From JABDBE01 sp049585795 (GTDB lineage Bacteria > Acidobacteriota > Terriglobia > Terriglobales > Acidobacteriaceae), in contig JBAVAQ010000108.1 in assembly GCA_049585795.1 (NCBI GenBank), positions 81,436 to 145,435 of the forward strand: a stretch of DNA of 64,000 bases, in the 5' to 3' direction. The translations under genes and the position numbers were made by a program. The notes beneath the pieces were generated by a model. It was given only the letters and a program-made list of their open reading frames with translations, made no database searches and was not told the DNA's origin. Shown one piece after another: positions 9,801 through 17,547 of the stretch (position 1 is its first letter; every line of letters begins with the position of its first letter).

Positions 9801-10825
9801 GCTTCCGTAATGTCCTCGAATGTTCCGTCTCCGCGGTTGCGATAAAGCCGGTTGGGCAGGCCAGCCGGTTGGCATACATACAGGTCGTCGAAACCGTCAC
9901 CATCGATGTCGCCGACTGAGATGCCGTTGTGCCCGTAGATGTCGATGCCGCACGCCCCATCGAGAACCGTCCGCCAGTAATCCGCCCCTCGAAGCAACTG
10001 CGAACCGTAGGAGGCATTACCCGCGAGTGCCTGCGCAGAGATATCTATGTAGACGGGATCGGACGCGCGGCTCACCGTCTCTCCAAGTCCCTGCCAGCTC
10101 TTTAAGCAAAAGTCACCCGATTTCGCTTCCCATTCGAGTGCCCAGTGCCCCACCCTTTGCTCGCGATAGAAATCGGCACCCGAGCCCACAAGTTCGTACC
10201 GCACTCGCGTCTTCAATCCGGCTGGAGACTTTTGTCTCGTATCGGCATTCTCGCCGTTCGCGTGGACAGCCCTCGAAAACGCAGGGATCACTTCGATATT
10301 CACAATCTGGAACTCAGCGGTGACAATCTTCGAAAAAGGACTCATCACGAAACGCAACCCCTCAAGGAAATCGTCCCGTCGCAGAGCTGCCGCTGGCGCG
10401 AACATATTCTGATGAATCTGAAGCACAGGCCCCGAGCGTACTAGCCGCGATTCAACCGGCCGCAACGGGGTCGCTGAGAAATCAGGAGTAACAGCCTTTT
10501 CGAGCGCCCGCATGTCCTGCGGAGATTGCAGCAAGCTCGCACTCCACTCAGCGAGAATCGCGGCGATCTGGTCCTGATATTTCTCAGTAACAAACTCATC
10601 CAGACCAGCCTGCGTTTTGAGCAGCGTGGCATCGAGCGGCATTTGCGCGCGATAATGAGGGTGCAAATGGAAATTGATGTCGCGCTCCGGCGTGGCGCTA
10701 CCTGCGGAGTCGAAGAATGAAGGAAAGTAGCGGCCGCGCAGACCCACGGGAATCAGCGCCGTGGAAGCTCCCTGGCAGCACCGAATTAGGAAGTTGCGCC
10801 GACGAAAATCGATCGACTCATTCAT
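6836..10825 (-). CDS. FG-GAP/ASPIC-UnbV, redoxin and TPR fusion protein
   Basis: A 1329-residue exported protein. Order: twin-arginine-like start (FRRRNFLIRCCQG); a helical region with a conserved-looking domain to about residue 285; a run of FG-GAP/VCBS repeats (GDIDGDGFDDLYV, ADFDNDGRQDLIV, ADYDRDGWLDIYF and others, calcium-loop type) to about 780; an ASPIC/UnbV domain (GVKSNRDAVGAAV, IRWPTGLVQEL) to about 860; a TlpA/redoxin thioredoxin fold around 900-1050 (LRGKTVLLNFWVAGSDNC); and at least six TPRs to the C-terminus. The redoxin site has SxxC where CxxC is expected. The fusion is typical of Acidobacteriota; its function is not established. It stands alone, divergent from the adenosine deaminase gene. 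Confidence 0.88.
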   Translation of the reverse strand: MNESIDFRRRNFLIRCCQGASTALIPVGLRGRYFPSFFDSAGSATPERDINFHLHPHYRAQMPLDATLLKTQAGLDEFVTEKYQDQIAAILAEWSASLLQSPQDMRALEKAVTPDFSATPLRPVESRLVRSGPVLQIHQNMFAPAAALRRDDFLEGLRFVMSPFSKIVTAEFQIVNIEVIPAFSRAVHANGENADTRQKSPAGLKTRVRYELVGSGADFYREQRVGHWALEWEAKSGDFCLKSWQGLGETVSRASDPVYIDISAQALAGNASYGSQLLRGADYWRTVLDGACGIDIYGHNGISVGDIDGDGFDDLYVCQPAGLPNRLYRNRGDGTFEDITEASGVGVLENTACALFADFDNDGRQDLIVVRTGGPLLFLNQGDGRFRQKPDAFKFANPPQGTFTGAAVADYDRDGWLDIYFCLYIYYQGTDQYKYPSPYYDAENGPPNFMMCNNRDGTFRDVTAESGLNRNNTRYSFCCGWSDYNRDGWPDLYVVNDFGRKNLYRNNGDGTFTDVAAQAGVEDVGAGMSACWFDYDNDGAEDLYVADMWSAAGLRVSMQDIFQKGAPAEVRALYRKHAMGNSLFHNTGSLNGKADAFRDTSASAGVEMGRWSWSSDAWDFDHDGFPDLYIANGMISGPSRVPSTQDLNSFFWRQVVANSPTDAKPTHAYQEGWNALNELIRADGTWSGFERNVFYANNRDGTFSDVSAVVGVDFVEDGRACALADFDHDGRLEVFLKNRNGPQLRLLKNVMKDLAPSISFKLRGVKSNRDAVGAAVTVETEVGRQTRMLQAGSGFLSQHSKEIFFGLGNARGRVRASIRWPTGLVQELHDLPHNHRVWVEEGNESYKLEAFNSGSQRLKPASLGTQASTGNAVPFQKLTTETGNTQKYIELPATVETWLLAPISAPDFSLSDLTGQTRTLAALRGKTVLLNFWVAGSDNCQDDLRSLNQVYKRWTAATSINPRLQLLTVNVDDSTDTEKIQALARELHLSVPILRGSDDAAGIYNILYRYLFDRHRDLRLPSSFLIDEKGDIVKVYQGPINAEHVERDVRDIPRTAAERLAKALPFPGVSDTPEFRRNYLSYGSVYFQRGYFDQAEASLKLALSDNPSSAEALYGLGSVYLEQEKNREARECFERAIKSHASYPDTLPNAWNNLGLLATQEGRTADAITFFQESLRLSPDYLIALNNLGNAYRQQKRWEEARKVLERAVAVEPQDPEANYSLGMVFAQMGDNDRAYEYLQRALKVRPAYPEALNNLGVLYLRTRRRDEAVASFEECIRVAPAFDQSYLNLARVYTIEGTPDKARAVLAELLKQHPDHASAQKMLEQLPQ

Positions 10826-10946
10826 CTTCGCCGGCTCAATCAGATTCCCAACCTCCGGATATGCAGGTGGAACCGAAATCTAACAGTCACATCGGGGCCC
10901 GTCAAGGTTGAGCTCGAGAACCTGGCTCTATGGGAACATAGCCCGA

Positions 10947-10971
10947 GGCGATGGGGGTTTGGCTCATCGCC
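10947..10971. repeat. 7-bp inverted repeat in the 10826-11005 divergent region
   Basis: GGCGATG (10947-10953) and CATCGCC (10965-10971) form perfect arms around an 11-base loop. A second imperfect pairing (GGCTCTATG / CATAGCC) lies just before it. It is followed by TAAAAT at 10983-10988, a possible -10 box for the deaminase gene. Could be an operator or a chance hairpin. Confidence 0.3.
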
Positions 10972-11005
10972 AAAGCCGGGGCTAAAATAATCGTTCGCGT
11001 CCGAG

Positions 11006-12118
11006 ATGGAATATTCCATGAAGCTTGGTGAAACATTATTGAGAACTCTGCCCAAGGTTCTTCTGCATGAGCACTTGGATGGCGTACTGCGACCACAAAC
11101 AATAATCGAGCTGGCTAACAAGGCGAAATATTCGGAACTCCCGACCGATGATTCCGAAGCGTTGGCTCGCTGGTTCCATCAGGGCGCCAACCAGGGCAGC
11201 CTCGCGAAATATCTGGAAGGCTTCGCGCATACCATCGCGGTCATGCAAACGGAAGAAGCGCTGGAGCGCGTCGCCTATGAGCAGGTCGAAGATCTGAGCC
11301 GTGACGGCGTCGTTTATTTTGAAACTCGTTTCGCGCCTGTCTTTCATACCCGGAAAGGGTTGACTCACCAACAGGTGGTCTCTGCCGTTCTGAAAGGATT
11401 AGAGCGCGGACGAAGAGCTTTCGGAGTATCTTCGGGATTGATAATCTGCGCCATGCGCAACATGGACGTATCGCTGGAAATGGCAGAGCTCGCCGTGGAC
11501 TTTCGCGAGCGCGGTGTGGTCGGCTTTGACCTTGCCGGTGAAGAAGGCGGTTACCCTCCCAAGAAGCATGTAGAAGCTTTTCACTACATTCAACGAATGA
11601 ATTTCAACATCACCATTCACGCCGGCGAGGGCTATGGCAAGGAATCAATCTGGCAGGCCATTCAATATTGTGGAGCGCATCGTATCGGGCATGGGACGCG
11701 CCTGATCGAAGACATCGCCATCGCGGACGGCAAAGTCGTTAAATTGGGTGACCTGGCGCAATACGTTCTCGACAAGCGAATCCCGCTGGAAATTTGCCTG
11801 ATCAGCAACGTCCACACCGGCGCTGCGCCTAGCTTGGCCGAACATCCTTTCAGGATTTTCTATCAGCAGAAATTTCGCGTTACCCTCAACACCGATAATC
11901 GGTTGATGAGCGATACTTCCATGACCCAGGAATTCCAAGCTGCCGCCGAGAGCTTTGGCCTGACGCTCGATGATTTTGAAAAACTTACCATCAATGCGAT
12001 GAAGAGCGCCTTCTTGCCCTACAAGCAGCGCTGCGACATCATCTATTCGACGATCAAACCTGGCTACACCAAGGCTCGCGGCTCCACTTCATCAAAAGCG
12101 ATAGCCACGAAAGGGTAA
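11006..12118 (+). CDS. add: Adenosine deaminase
   Basis: Zinc-dependent hydrolytic deaminase of the metallo-dependent hydrolase superfamily, converting adenosine to inosine. Visible motifs: LHEHLDG near residue 20 (zinc ligands), NITIHAGEGYG (His and catalytic Glu), HRIGHGTRL, and VTLNTDNRLMSDTSMT, which carries the zinc-binding aspartate in the form seen in actinobacterial-type Add proteins. Length of about 370 residues is normal. The start may instead be the ATG at 11018 (MKLGE); neither has a strong ribosome-binding site. It is followed after 51 bases by a beta-ureidopropionase-like gene and an NCS1 transporter, giving a nucleoside/nucleobase salvage and degradation context. The substrate is assigned from family motifs. 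Confidence 0.88.
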   Translation: MEYSMKLGETLLRTLPKVLLHEHLDGVLRPQTIIELANKAKYSELPTDDSEALARWFHQGANQGSLAKYLEGFAHTIAVMQTEEALERVAYEQVEDLSRDGVVYFETRFAPVFHTRKGLTHQQVVSAVLKGLERGRRAFGVSSGLIICAMRNMDVSLEMAELAVDFRERGVVGFDLAGEEGGYPPKKHVEAFHYIQRMNFNITIHAGEGYGKESIWQAIQYCGAHRIGHGTRLIEDIAIADGKVVKLGDLAQYVLDKRIPLEICLISNVHTGAAPSLAEHPFRIFYQQKFRVTLNTDNRLMSDTSMTQEFQAAAESFGLTLDDFEKLTINAMKSAFLPYKQRCDIIYSTIKPGYTKARGSTSSKAIATKG

Positions 12119-12169
12119 GTCCGGCCGCGTAACCTCTGCTATATTTACCCTCTCGCGGAGGTTTTATCC

Positions 12170-13063
12170 ATGTCCCGGACCGTACGCTGTGGGCTCATCC
12201 AGGCAGGTAACGTGCTAACTAGCGACCGCTCGCTGCCCCAAATCAAGAAAGCCATGATCGACAAGCATCTCAAGCTTATCGAAAAGGCTGCGAAACAGAA
12301 GGTAAGAATACTTTGCCTGCAGGAGCTGTTTTACGGACCGTATTTCTGCGCCGAGCAGAACATCCGCTGGTATGAGCTTACGGAACGAGTTCCCGACGGA
12401 CCGACCACCAAGCTGATGCAGAAGCTGGCGGCGAAACATCGTATGGCAATCGTCGTTCCCGTGTACGAGGAGCAGATGCCGGGAATGTATTTCAATACTG
12501 CCGCTGTTATTGATGCGGACGGCAGTTATCTCGGCAAATACCGCAAGCACCACATCCCCCACGTGCATCCCGGATTTTGGGAAAAGTTCTACTTCACTCC
12601 CGGCGATCTTGGCTATCCCGTTTTCAAAACCAAGTATGCTGCCGTCGGAGTTTATATCTGCTACGACCGTCATTTCCCGGAAGGCGCCCGCATCCTGGGA
12701 CTCAACGGCGCAGAGATTGTGTTCAATCCTTCGGCTACGGTCGCCGGACTTTCAGAATACTTGTGGGAACTTGAGCAACCTGCGCACGCGGTGGCTAACG
12801 GCTATTTCGTGGGCGCGATCAATCGCGTGGGAACCGAGAAGCCATGGAACATCGGCGAGTTTTACGGCAAGAGCTATTTCTGCAACCCGCGCGGCAAGAT
12901 CATTGCTAAGGCCAGTCGCGATAAAGACGAAGTTCTGGTCGCCGACCTCGACCTCGATATGATTGCAGAAGTACGCAAGGTCTGGCAGTTTTTTCGCGAC
13001 CGCCGTCCCGAAACCTATGGTCCACTAACCGCACAAACCGGGCAGGCGCTTGCCGCCGACTGA
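12170..13063 (+). CDS. Carbon-nitrogen hydrolase, beta-ureidopropionase / N-carbamoylputrescine amidase type
   Basis: Nitrilase-superfamily amidohydrolase of 297 residues, probably cytosolic. The Glu-Lys-Cys triad is visible: Glu in CLQELFYGPYFC, Lys in GKYRKHHIPH and Cys in GVYICYDRHFPEGAR. The GPYFCAEQ and FWEKFYFTPGD phrases match the group that hydrolyses N-carbamoyl compounds. With the dihydropyrimidinase at 16077 it would complete reductive pyrimidine breakdown, turning N-carbamoyl-beta-alanine into beta-alanine, CO2 and ammonia; N-carbamoylputrescine is the alternative substrate. The start has a strong ribosome-binding site (GGAGG, eight bases upstream). The transporter gene begins five bases after its stop, so the two are almost surely co-transcribed. 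Confidence 0.87.
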   Translation: MSRTVRCGLIQAGNVLTSDRSLPQIKKAMIDKHLKLIEKAAKQKVRILCLQELFYGPYFCAEQNIRWYELTERVPDGPTTKLMQKLAAKHRMAIVVPVYEEQMPGMYFNTAAVIDADGSYLGKYRKHHIPHVHPGFWEKFYFTPGDLGYPVFKTKYAAVGVYICYDRHFPEGARILGLNGAEIVFNPSATVAGLSEYLWELEQPAHAVANGYFVGAINRVGTEKPWNIGEFYGKSYFCNPRGKIIAKASRDKDEVLVADLDLDMIAEVRKVWQFFRDRRPETYGPLTAQTGQALAAD

Positions 13064-13068
13064 TTTCC

Positions 13069-14490
13069 ATGACCACAAGCAGAATCGAAGCCAGTCCGCT
13101 TTACAACCCCGACCTGGCACCAACCACTCGTGAGCAACGCCACTGGGGAACCTATAACTACGCCGCGCTCTGGGTATCGATGTCGGTCAATATTCTCACT
13201 TACATGCTGGCTGCAAGCCTCATCCAGGGAGGCATGAACTGGAAGCAGGCCGTGGCGACGGTATTTCTTGGCAATACGATCGTCCTGATTCCGATGTTGT
13301 TGAACTCGCATCCGGGAGCGCGTTACGGAATTCCTTTTCCGGTGCTGGCTCGCGCTTCATTCGGAGTTCTGGGGGCGAATGTGGCCGCGGTTTTACGTGC
13401 TCTGGTGGCGTGCGGCTGGTTCGGCATTCAAACCTGGATCGGCGGAGAAGCCGTTAGCACGCTGCTCGCAACTTTGTTTCCTGCCTGGAGAGATTTTCCC
13501 TACAGCACGGCAGTTTGCTTCCTGGCTTTCTGGCTTATCAATCTGGCTGTGATTCTCAAGGGCGTGGAATACATTCGCGTCCTGCAGGGCATCAGTGCGC
13601 CAGTTTTATTGGCAGTGGGACTTCTTCTCTTGGCGTGGGCCTATCATCGTGCTGGCGGGTTCGGTCCCATGCTCGCGGCTCCTTCGCGTTTCGCCAGCTT
13701 CCCGGACTTCCTCAAGTTTCTCGTTCCCGCGTTGAATGCGACCGTTGGTTTCTGGGCAACCGTCTCGCTCAACATTCCAGACTTCACTCGCTTCGCTCGC
13801 AGCCAACGTCAACAAATGATTGGGCAGGCCCTCGCTCTACCGACCACCATGACGCTCTATTCGTTGATCGGAATCCTCGTGACCTCGGCGACCGTAGTCA
13901 TCTACGGAACCGCGATTTGGGATCCGGTGCAACTGCTGAGCCGATTTCATTCGCCGGTCGCTGTTGTGATTTCACTGTTGGCCATTCTGCTCGCGACCCT
14001 CAATGTAAACATCGGCGCCAACGTGGTTTCCCCGGCCAACGATTTTTCCAACTTGTGGCCGCGCAAGATCAGCTTCCGCACCGGAGGGGTGATCACCTGC
14101 TTCATGGGAATCGCGATGATGCCCTGGAAGCTTCTGGGAAGTTATAAAACCATGATCTTCGGATGGCTCGGTGGTTACGCCGCTTTTCTGGGACCGGTAG
14201 CTGGCATCATGATCTGCGATTACTTCGTGGTTCGAAGGCGAGTGCTTTTGCTCGATGACCTCTACCTGCGCGGCGGCGCCTACGAATATTCGCGCGGATT
14301 CAACTGGTTCGCCGTGGCCGCGCTGGTAGCGGGAGCGGGAACAGCCTTGGTGGGATTGGTTGTGCCGACACTGCGGACACTCTACGATTATTCCTGGTTC
14401 GTGGGTTTCGCGGTTTCGTTTGCCACCTATTACGGACTGATGAAGTTCCAAAGTGAGCCGGCGCTGCCAGCGGCGGAACAGACGTCGTAA
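13069..14490 (+). CDS. NCS1-family nucleobase/hydantoin/allantoin permease
   Basis: Inner-membrane symporter of 473 residues with about twelve hydrophobic segments. N-terminal phrases REQRHWGTYNYAALWVSM and ASLIQGGMNWKQA, then GARYGIPFPVLARASFGVLG and ACGWFGIQTWIGGEAV, are diagnostic of the NCS1 (Mhp1/PucI-like) family; the later segment NIPDFTRFARS fits the conserved NCS1 loop. These proteins import hydantoins, allantoin, uracil, cytosine or purines with sodium or protons. Immediately downstream of the carbamoyl-amide hydrolase and close to a dihydropyrimidinase, so uracil, dihydrouracil or a hydantoin is the likely cargo. It converges on the VOC gene with 19 bases between them. Confidence 0.9.
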   Translation: MTTSRIEASPLYNPDLAPTTREQRHWGTYNYAALWVSMSVNILTYMLAASLIQGGMNWKQAVATVFLGNTIVLIPMLLNSHPGARYGIPFPVLARASFGVLGANVAAVLRALVACGWFGIQTWIGGEAVSTLLATLFPAWRDFPYSTAVCFLAFWLINLAVILKGVEYIRVLQGISAPVLLAVGLLLLAWAYHRAGGFGPMLAAPSRFASFPDFLKFLVPALNATVGFWATVSLNIPDFTRFARSQRQQMIGQALALPTTMTLYSLIGILVTSATVVIYGTAIWDPVQLLSRFHSPVAVVISLLAILLATLNVNIGANVVSPANDFSNLWPRKISFRTGGVITCFMGIAMMPWKLLGSYKTMIFGWLGGYAAFLGPVAGIMICDYFVVRRRVLLLDDLYLRGGAYEYSRGFNWFAVAALVAGAGTALVGLVVPTLRTLYDYSWFVGFAVSFATYYGLMKFQSEPALPAAEQTS

Positions 14491-14509
14491 GCTTGCCGGT
14501 GGGGCACCC

Positions 14510-14881
14510 TTATTCCTGGAACGTCACGCATACCCCGTTGGGGTCAATCGCGCCGAACTCTTTCGTGCCCCAAGGCTTGCTTTGCAATGCGCCGTTGGGA
14601 TGCACCTTGCCCCCGCGTTTCTGGTACTCGGCATGCATCGCCTCAATACCCTTGACGGTGATGCGCACCATGGTTTGGTCGCCGACTTTGCGGGCGAGCG
14701 CTTTGTCGTTCATCCCTGCAAGGTGCAGGAAAGCGTCGCCACGGTTGATCCCTGTGTAGGTCGGCGGGGTGTTATCGCGAAAGGTTTCCTTGAAACCGCA
14801 GACTTCGGTCCACCAACGCAGAGACTCCGTAGTATTAGCCGCAGGCAGAACGGGGATAGCGCCTTTGATGATCGGTTCCAT
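14510..14881 (-). CDS. VOC-superfamily (glyoxalase/bleomycin-resistance-like) protein
   Basis: A 123-residue protein with the repeated beta-alpha-beta-beta-beta layout of vicinal oxygen chelate proteins: IPVLPAANTTESLRWW at the start of the first module, GDAFLHLAGMND, and a second module with GIEAMHAEYQKRGGKVHPNG and WGTKEFGAIDPNGVCVTFQE (usual metal-ligand Glu at the end). One-domain size, so probably a dimer. It lies 64 bases downstream of the LLM oxidoreductase gene on the same strand and is likely in its transcript. Specific function not assignable; a link to the nucleobase cluster is contextual only. Confidence 0.8.
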   Translation of the reverse strand: MEPIIKGAIPVLPAANTTESLRWWTEVCGFKETFRDNTPPTYTGINRGDAFLHLAGMNDKALARKVGDQTMVRITVKGIEAMHAEYQKRGGKVHPNGALQSKPWGTKEFGAIDPNGVCVTFQE

Positions 14882-14945
14882 GCACGAAGTACAAAGCGAA
14901 TTCCTCCGCTGCGCGGTTCACAACCTCACGCCTGCGCTTCGCGGC

Positions 14946-15935
14946 TTATTGAAAGGCAGGCAATATTTGCTTTTTGTACTGTTCGAGTGTGTCTTCTTCA
15001 TCTCCGCACATCAGATACACATTAAACTGGGTGACTCCCACACTGGCCAACTTGCGCAGTTTTTCACGGTGCGCCTCAGCTGTCCCCACCAGGCAAAATC
15101 TATCCACGACGTCATCCGAAACAAAGTTTGCGTTGCTGCTCTCCACTTCACAATGATGCTGATAATCGTACCCAGCTCGATTCCGTACAAACGACGTGAG
15201 AGCCGGCGGCAATTCCTCCGGCTGGTAACGCGAAATTAGATCCACCACATGATTTGAAACCAAAGCCGGAAACCAGCGCACCCGCTCTCGTGCTACCTTC
15301 AGATCATCGGAAATCCAAACCGGCGCGGCCGCCATGACTTCAATCTTGCGCCAGTCGCGTCCCGCCTGCTCTGCCGCTTTCTTTACGAAGCCGAGACACC
15401 ACGCGATCAAATCAGGATCGGCAAACTGCAATATGACGCCGTCCGCCACTCTGCCGGCCACGTCCAGCACTTTCGGCCCGTATCCGGCAATCCAAATCGG
15501 CGGAGGTCCCTTCGCCCAGGAAAGTCGCGTAGGCTGTCCTTCATAGTCGATCTCACGCCCGGCCGTGAGTTCGCGAAATGCCTTGACCGCCCTTTCCAGA
15601 TCGCCCGCTCCGACCGGCTTCTTGCCCAAGACTCGCCGCGAACTGTCCCCGCGCCCGATGCCAAGCTGCATGCGCCCTCCCGAAATCAGATTGAGGGTGG
15701 CGAACAAGCTAGCAGTAACAGTAATATCGCGCACAGCGGGATTGGTCACGCATGGACCAAGCCGCATGTTCTTCGTGTTGCTCGCCATCAGCGTAAGCAA
15801 CGGGTACGGCTCCAGCCACAGGACGTGAGAATCGAAGATCCAGCCATACTGAAAACCCGCGCCCTCCGCCTGACGGGTTAGCGCGACGATGCGCTCCACG
15901 GGCATGTCGGGTTTGATTGTGATGCCAAAGCGCAT
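14946..15935 (-). CDS. LLM-class flavin/F420-dependent oxidoreductase (CPS_4043-like)
   Basis: Luciferase-like TIM-barrel oxidoreductase of 329 residues. Seen: MRFGITIKPDMPVERIVALT, QYGWIFDSHVLWLEPYPLL, LGPCVTNPAVRDITVTASL, GRMQLGIGRGDSSRRVLG and PPIWIAGYGPKVLDVAG, matching the TIGRFAM group I know as F420-dependent CPS_4043 family. It probably uses F420 or FMN; the cofactor cannot be read from sequence alone. It sits between the transporter and the dihydropyrimidinase, divergent from the latter with 141 bases between starts, which suggests a shared regulatory region. Because no dihydropyrimidine dehydrogenase is present here, it may supply a redox step on a pyrimidine or hydantoin; this is inference. 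Confidence 0.85.
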   Translation of the reverse strand: MRFGITIKPDMPVERIVALTRQAEGAGFQYGWIFDSHVLWLEPYPLLTLMASNTKNMRLGPCVTNPAVRDITVTASLFATLNLISGGRMQLGIGRGDSSRRVLGKKPVGAGDLERAVKAFRELTAGREIDYEGQPTRLSWAKGPPPIWIAGYGPKVLDVAGRVADGVILQFADPDLIAWCLGFVKKAAEQAGRDWRKIEVMAAAPVWISDDLKVARERVRWFPALVSNHVVDLISRYQPEELPPALTSFVRNRAGYDYQHHCEVESSNANFVSDDVVDRFCLVGTAEAHREKLRKLASVGVTQFNVYLMCGDEEDTLEQYKKQILPAFQ

Positions 15936-16076
15936 GTGATCTCCTTTGTGAACCTTGGTGTGCTTTGTAGTTATCGGTTTTGGCTTTCCGAAATCGCCAT
16001 CGCTTGCACAATCGTAGTCCCGAGGTGTCGCAGTTTAGCATAAAATGCCTGCTCTGCCAGTTCGAGGGAGGAAGCG

Positions 16077-17465
16077 ATGGGCTTTGACACCATCATCACA
16101 AACGGACGCGTGGTCACGGCCGCTGACACCTACACCAGCGACGTCGGCATCAGCAACGGCAAGATCACCGCGATTGGGCAAGACCTCCCTCGCGACAATG
16201 CCACGAAAATTATCGATGCAGCTGGAAAGTATGTATTACCCGGAGGGATCGACGTACACACTCATCTCGACATGCCTTTCGGAGGCACGACCAGTGCCGA
16301 CGATTTTGAGACGGGCACCAGAGCCGCCGCCTTTGGAGGAACCACAACCCTGATTGATTTCGCTATCCAGTACAAAGGCCAGACACTGAGGACCGCCTTC
16401 GATTCCTGGATGACCAAAGCGTCAGGCAAAGCCGTCACTGATTATTCGTTTCACTGCATCATCACCGATCTGGCTGACGCACAACTGGAAGAAATGAACG
16501 CTCTGGTGCGCGAAGGCGTCACCAGCTTCAAGTTGTTTATGGCTTATCCCGGCATCTTCATGCTCGACGATGGCAGCATCTTCAAAGCGCTCCGTGCGAC
16601 GGCAAAGAATGGTGGCCTGATCTGCATGCACGCCGAAAATGGCAGCGCCATCGATGTGTTCGTGCAACAGGCCCTTGCCGAAGGGAAAAAAGCACCGAAA
16701 TACCATGCGCTGACTCGCCCAACCACCGCCGAAGCCGAAGCCACATCCCGAGCCATCGCCCTCGCAGAGATGGCGGGAGCGCCGGTCTACATCGTGCATT
16801 TGAGCTGTAACGAGGCTTTGGAAAAAGTTCGCGAGGCCCGCGATCGCGGCCTACCCGTCTATGCCGAGACCTGTCCGCAATATCTTTATCTTTCCATCGA
16901 GAACTTTGACGTGCCCGGATTTGAAGGCGCAAAATACGTGTTCACGCCTCCGTTACGCGAGAAGTGGCATCAGGAGAAACTCTGGAATGGCCTGAAGCAG
17001 GATCACCTGCAAGTAGTGTCCACCGATCACTGCCCGTTTTGTTTCAAAGAACAGAAAGAACTGGGCCGCGATGACTTTACCAAAATTCCCAACGGAGGCC
17101 CGGGCATTGAGCATCGCATGAGCCTGATTTATTCCGGCGGCGTCGCACGGGGCCGCTTCAGCGTCAATCGTTTCGTGGAACTGGTTTCGACAACTCCGGC
17201 AAAACTCTTCGGGCTCTATCCCCGCAAAGGCACAATTGCCGTAGGCAGCGATGCCGATCTGGTAATCTTCGATCCCGCCCGCAAACACACCATCAGCGCA
17301 AAGACTCATCATATGCGCGTCGATTATTCGATGTTCGAAGGCATCGAGGTAACCGGCATGCCCAACGCAGTACTTTCCCGTGGACGTGTGATCGTGGAAG
17401 CTGATCAGTTTGTGGGACGCACTGGCGCCGGAGAATTCCTCAAGCGCTCACTTTATTCAATGTAG
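16077..17465 (+). CDS. hydA: Dihydropyrimidinase / D-hydantoinase
   Basis: Cyclic-amide hydrolase of 462 residues, opening dihydrouracil, dihydrothymine or 5-substituted hydantoins to N-carbamoyl amino acids. Motifs: zinc ligands in GGIDVHTHLDMPFGG, the lysine to be carboxylated in GVTSFKLFMAYPG, a further His in GGLICMHAENG and in VYIVHLSCNEAL, and the Asp in VVSTDHCPFCF. The order and length are those of bacterial dihydropyrimidinases. The start is set by AGGGAGGA just upstream. Together with the carbamoyl-amide hydrolase and the NCS1 transporter it makes a catabolic set; the first enzyme of the reductive pathway is missing from the window. Confidence 0.92.
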   Translation: MGFDTIITNGRVVTAADTYTSDVGISNGKITAIGQDLPRDNATKIIDAAGKYVLPGGIDVHTHLDMPFGGTTSADDFETGTRAAAFGGTTTLIDFAIQYKGQTLRTAFDSWMTKASGKAVTDYSFHCIITDLADAQLEEMNALVREGVTSFKLFMAYPGIFMLDDGSIFKALRATAKNGGLICMHAENGSAIDVFVQQALAEGKKAPKYHALTRPTTAEAEATSRAIALAEMAGAPVYIVHLSCNEALEKVREARDRGLPVYAETCPQYLYLSIENFDVPGFEGAKYVFTPPLREKWHQEKLWNGLKQDHLQVVSTDHCPFCFKEQKELGRDDFTKIPNGGPGIEHRMSLIYSGGVARGRFSVNRFVELVSTTPAKLFGLYPRKGTIAVGSDADLVIFDPARKHTISAKTHHMRVDYSMFEGIEVTGMPNAVLSRGRVIVEADQFVGRTGAGEFLKRSLYSM

Positions 17466-17487
17466 GCGCGAGCGTCTTCGCTCGTGC
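17466..17487. repeat. Hairpin just after the hydantoinase stop
   Basis: GCGCGAGCG and CGCTCGTGC form a nine-base stem with one mismatch (G·U as RNA on one strand) around a TCTT loop, directly after the stop codon. No T-run follows, so it is not a classical terminator. Sequences of this kind recur between genes in Acidobacteriota, and it could be a dispersed palindromic element. Confidence 0.3.
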
Positions 17488-17547
17488 TCCTCGCCAATCG
17501 TCCGGGAGAGGCAGGCAGAGCTTTCTTCATTTGAATAAGCGGAATCG

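Noticed and set aside
17461..17487. Terminator after the dihydropyrimidinase gene
   Set aside because: Stem is good but no T-run; listed only as a hairpin.
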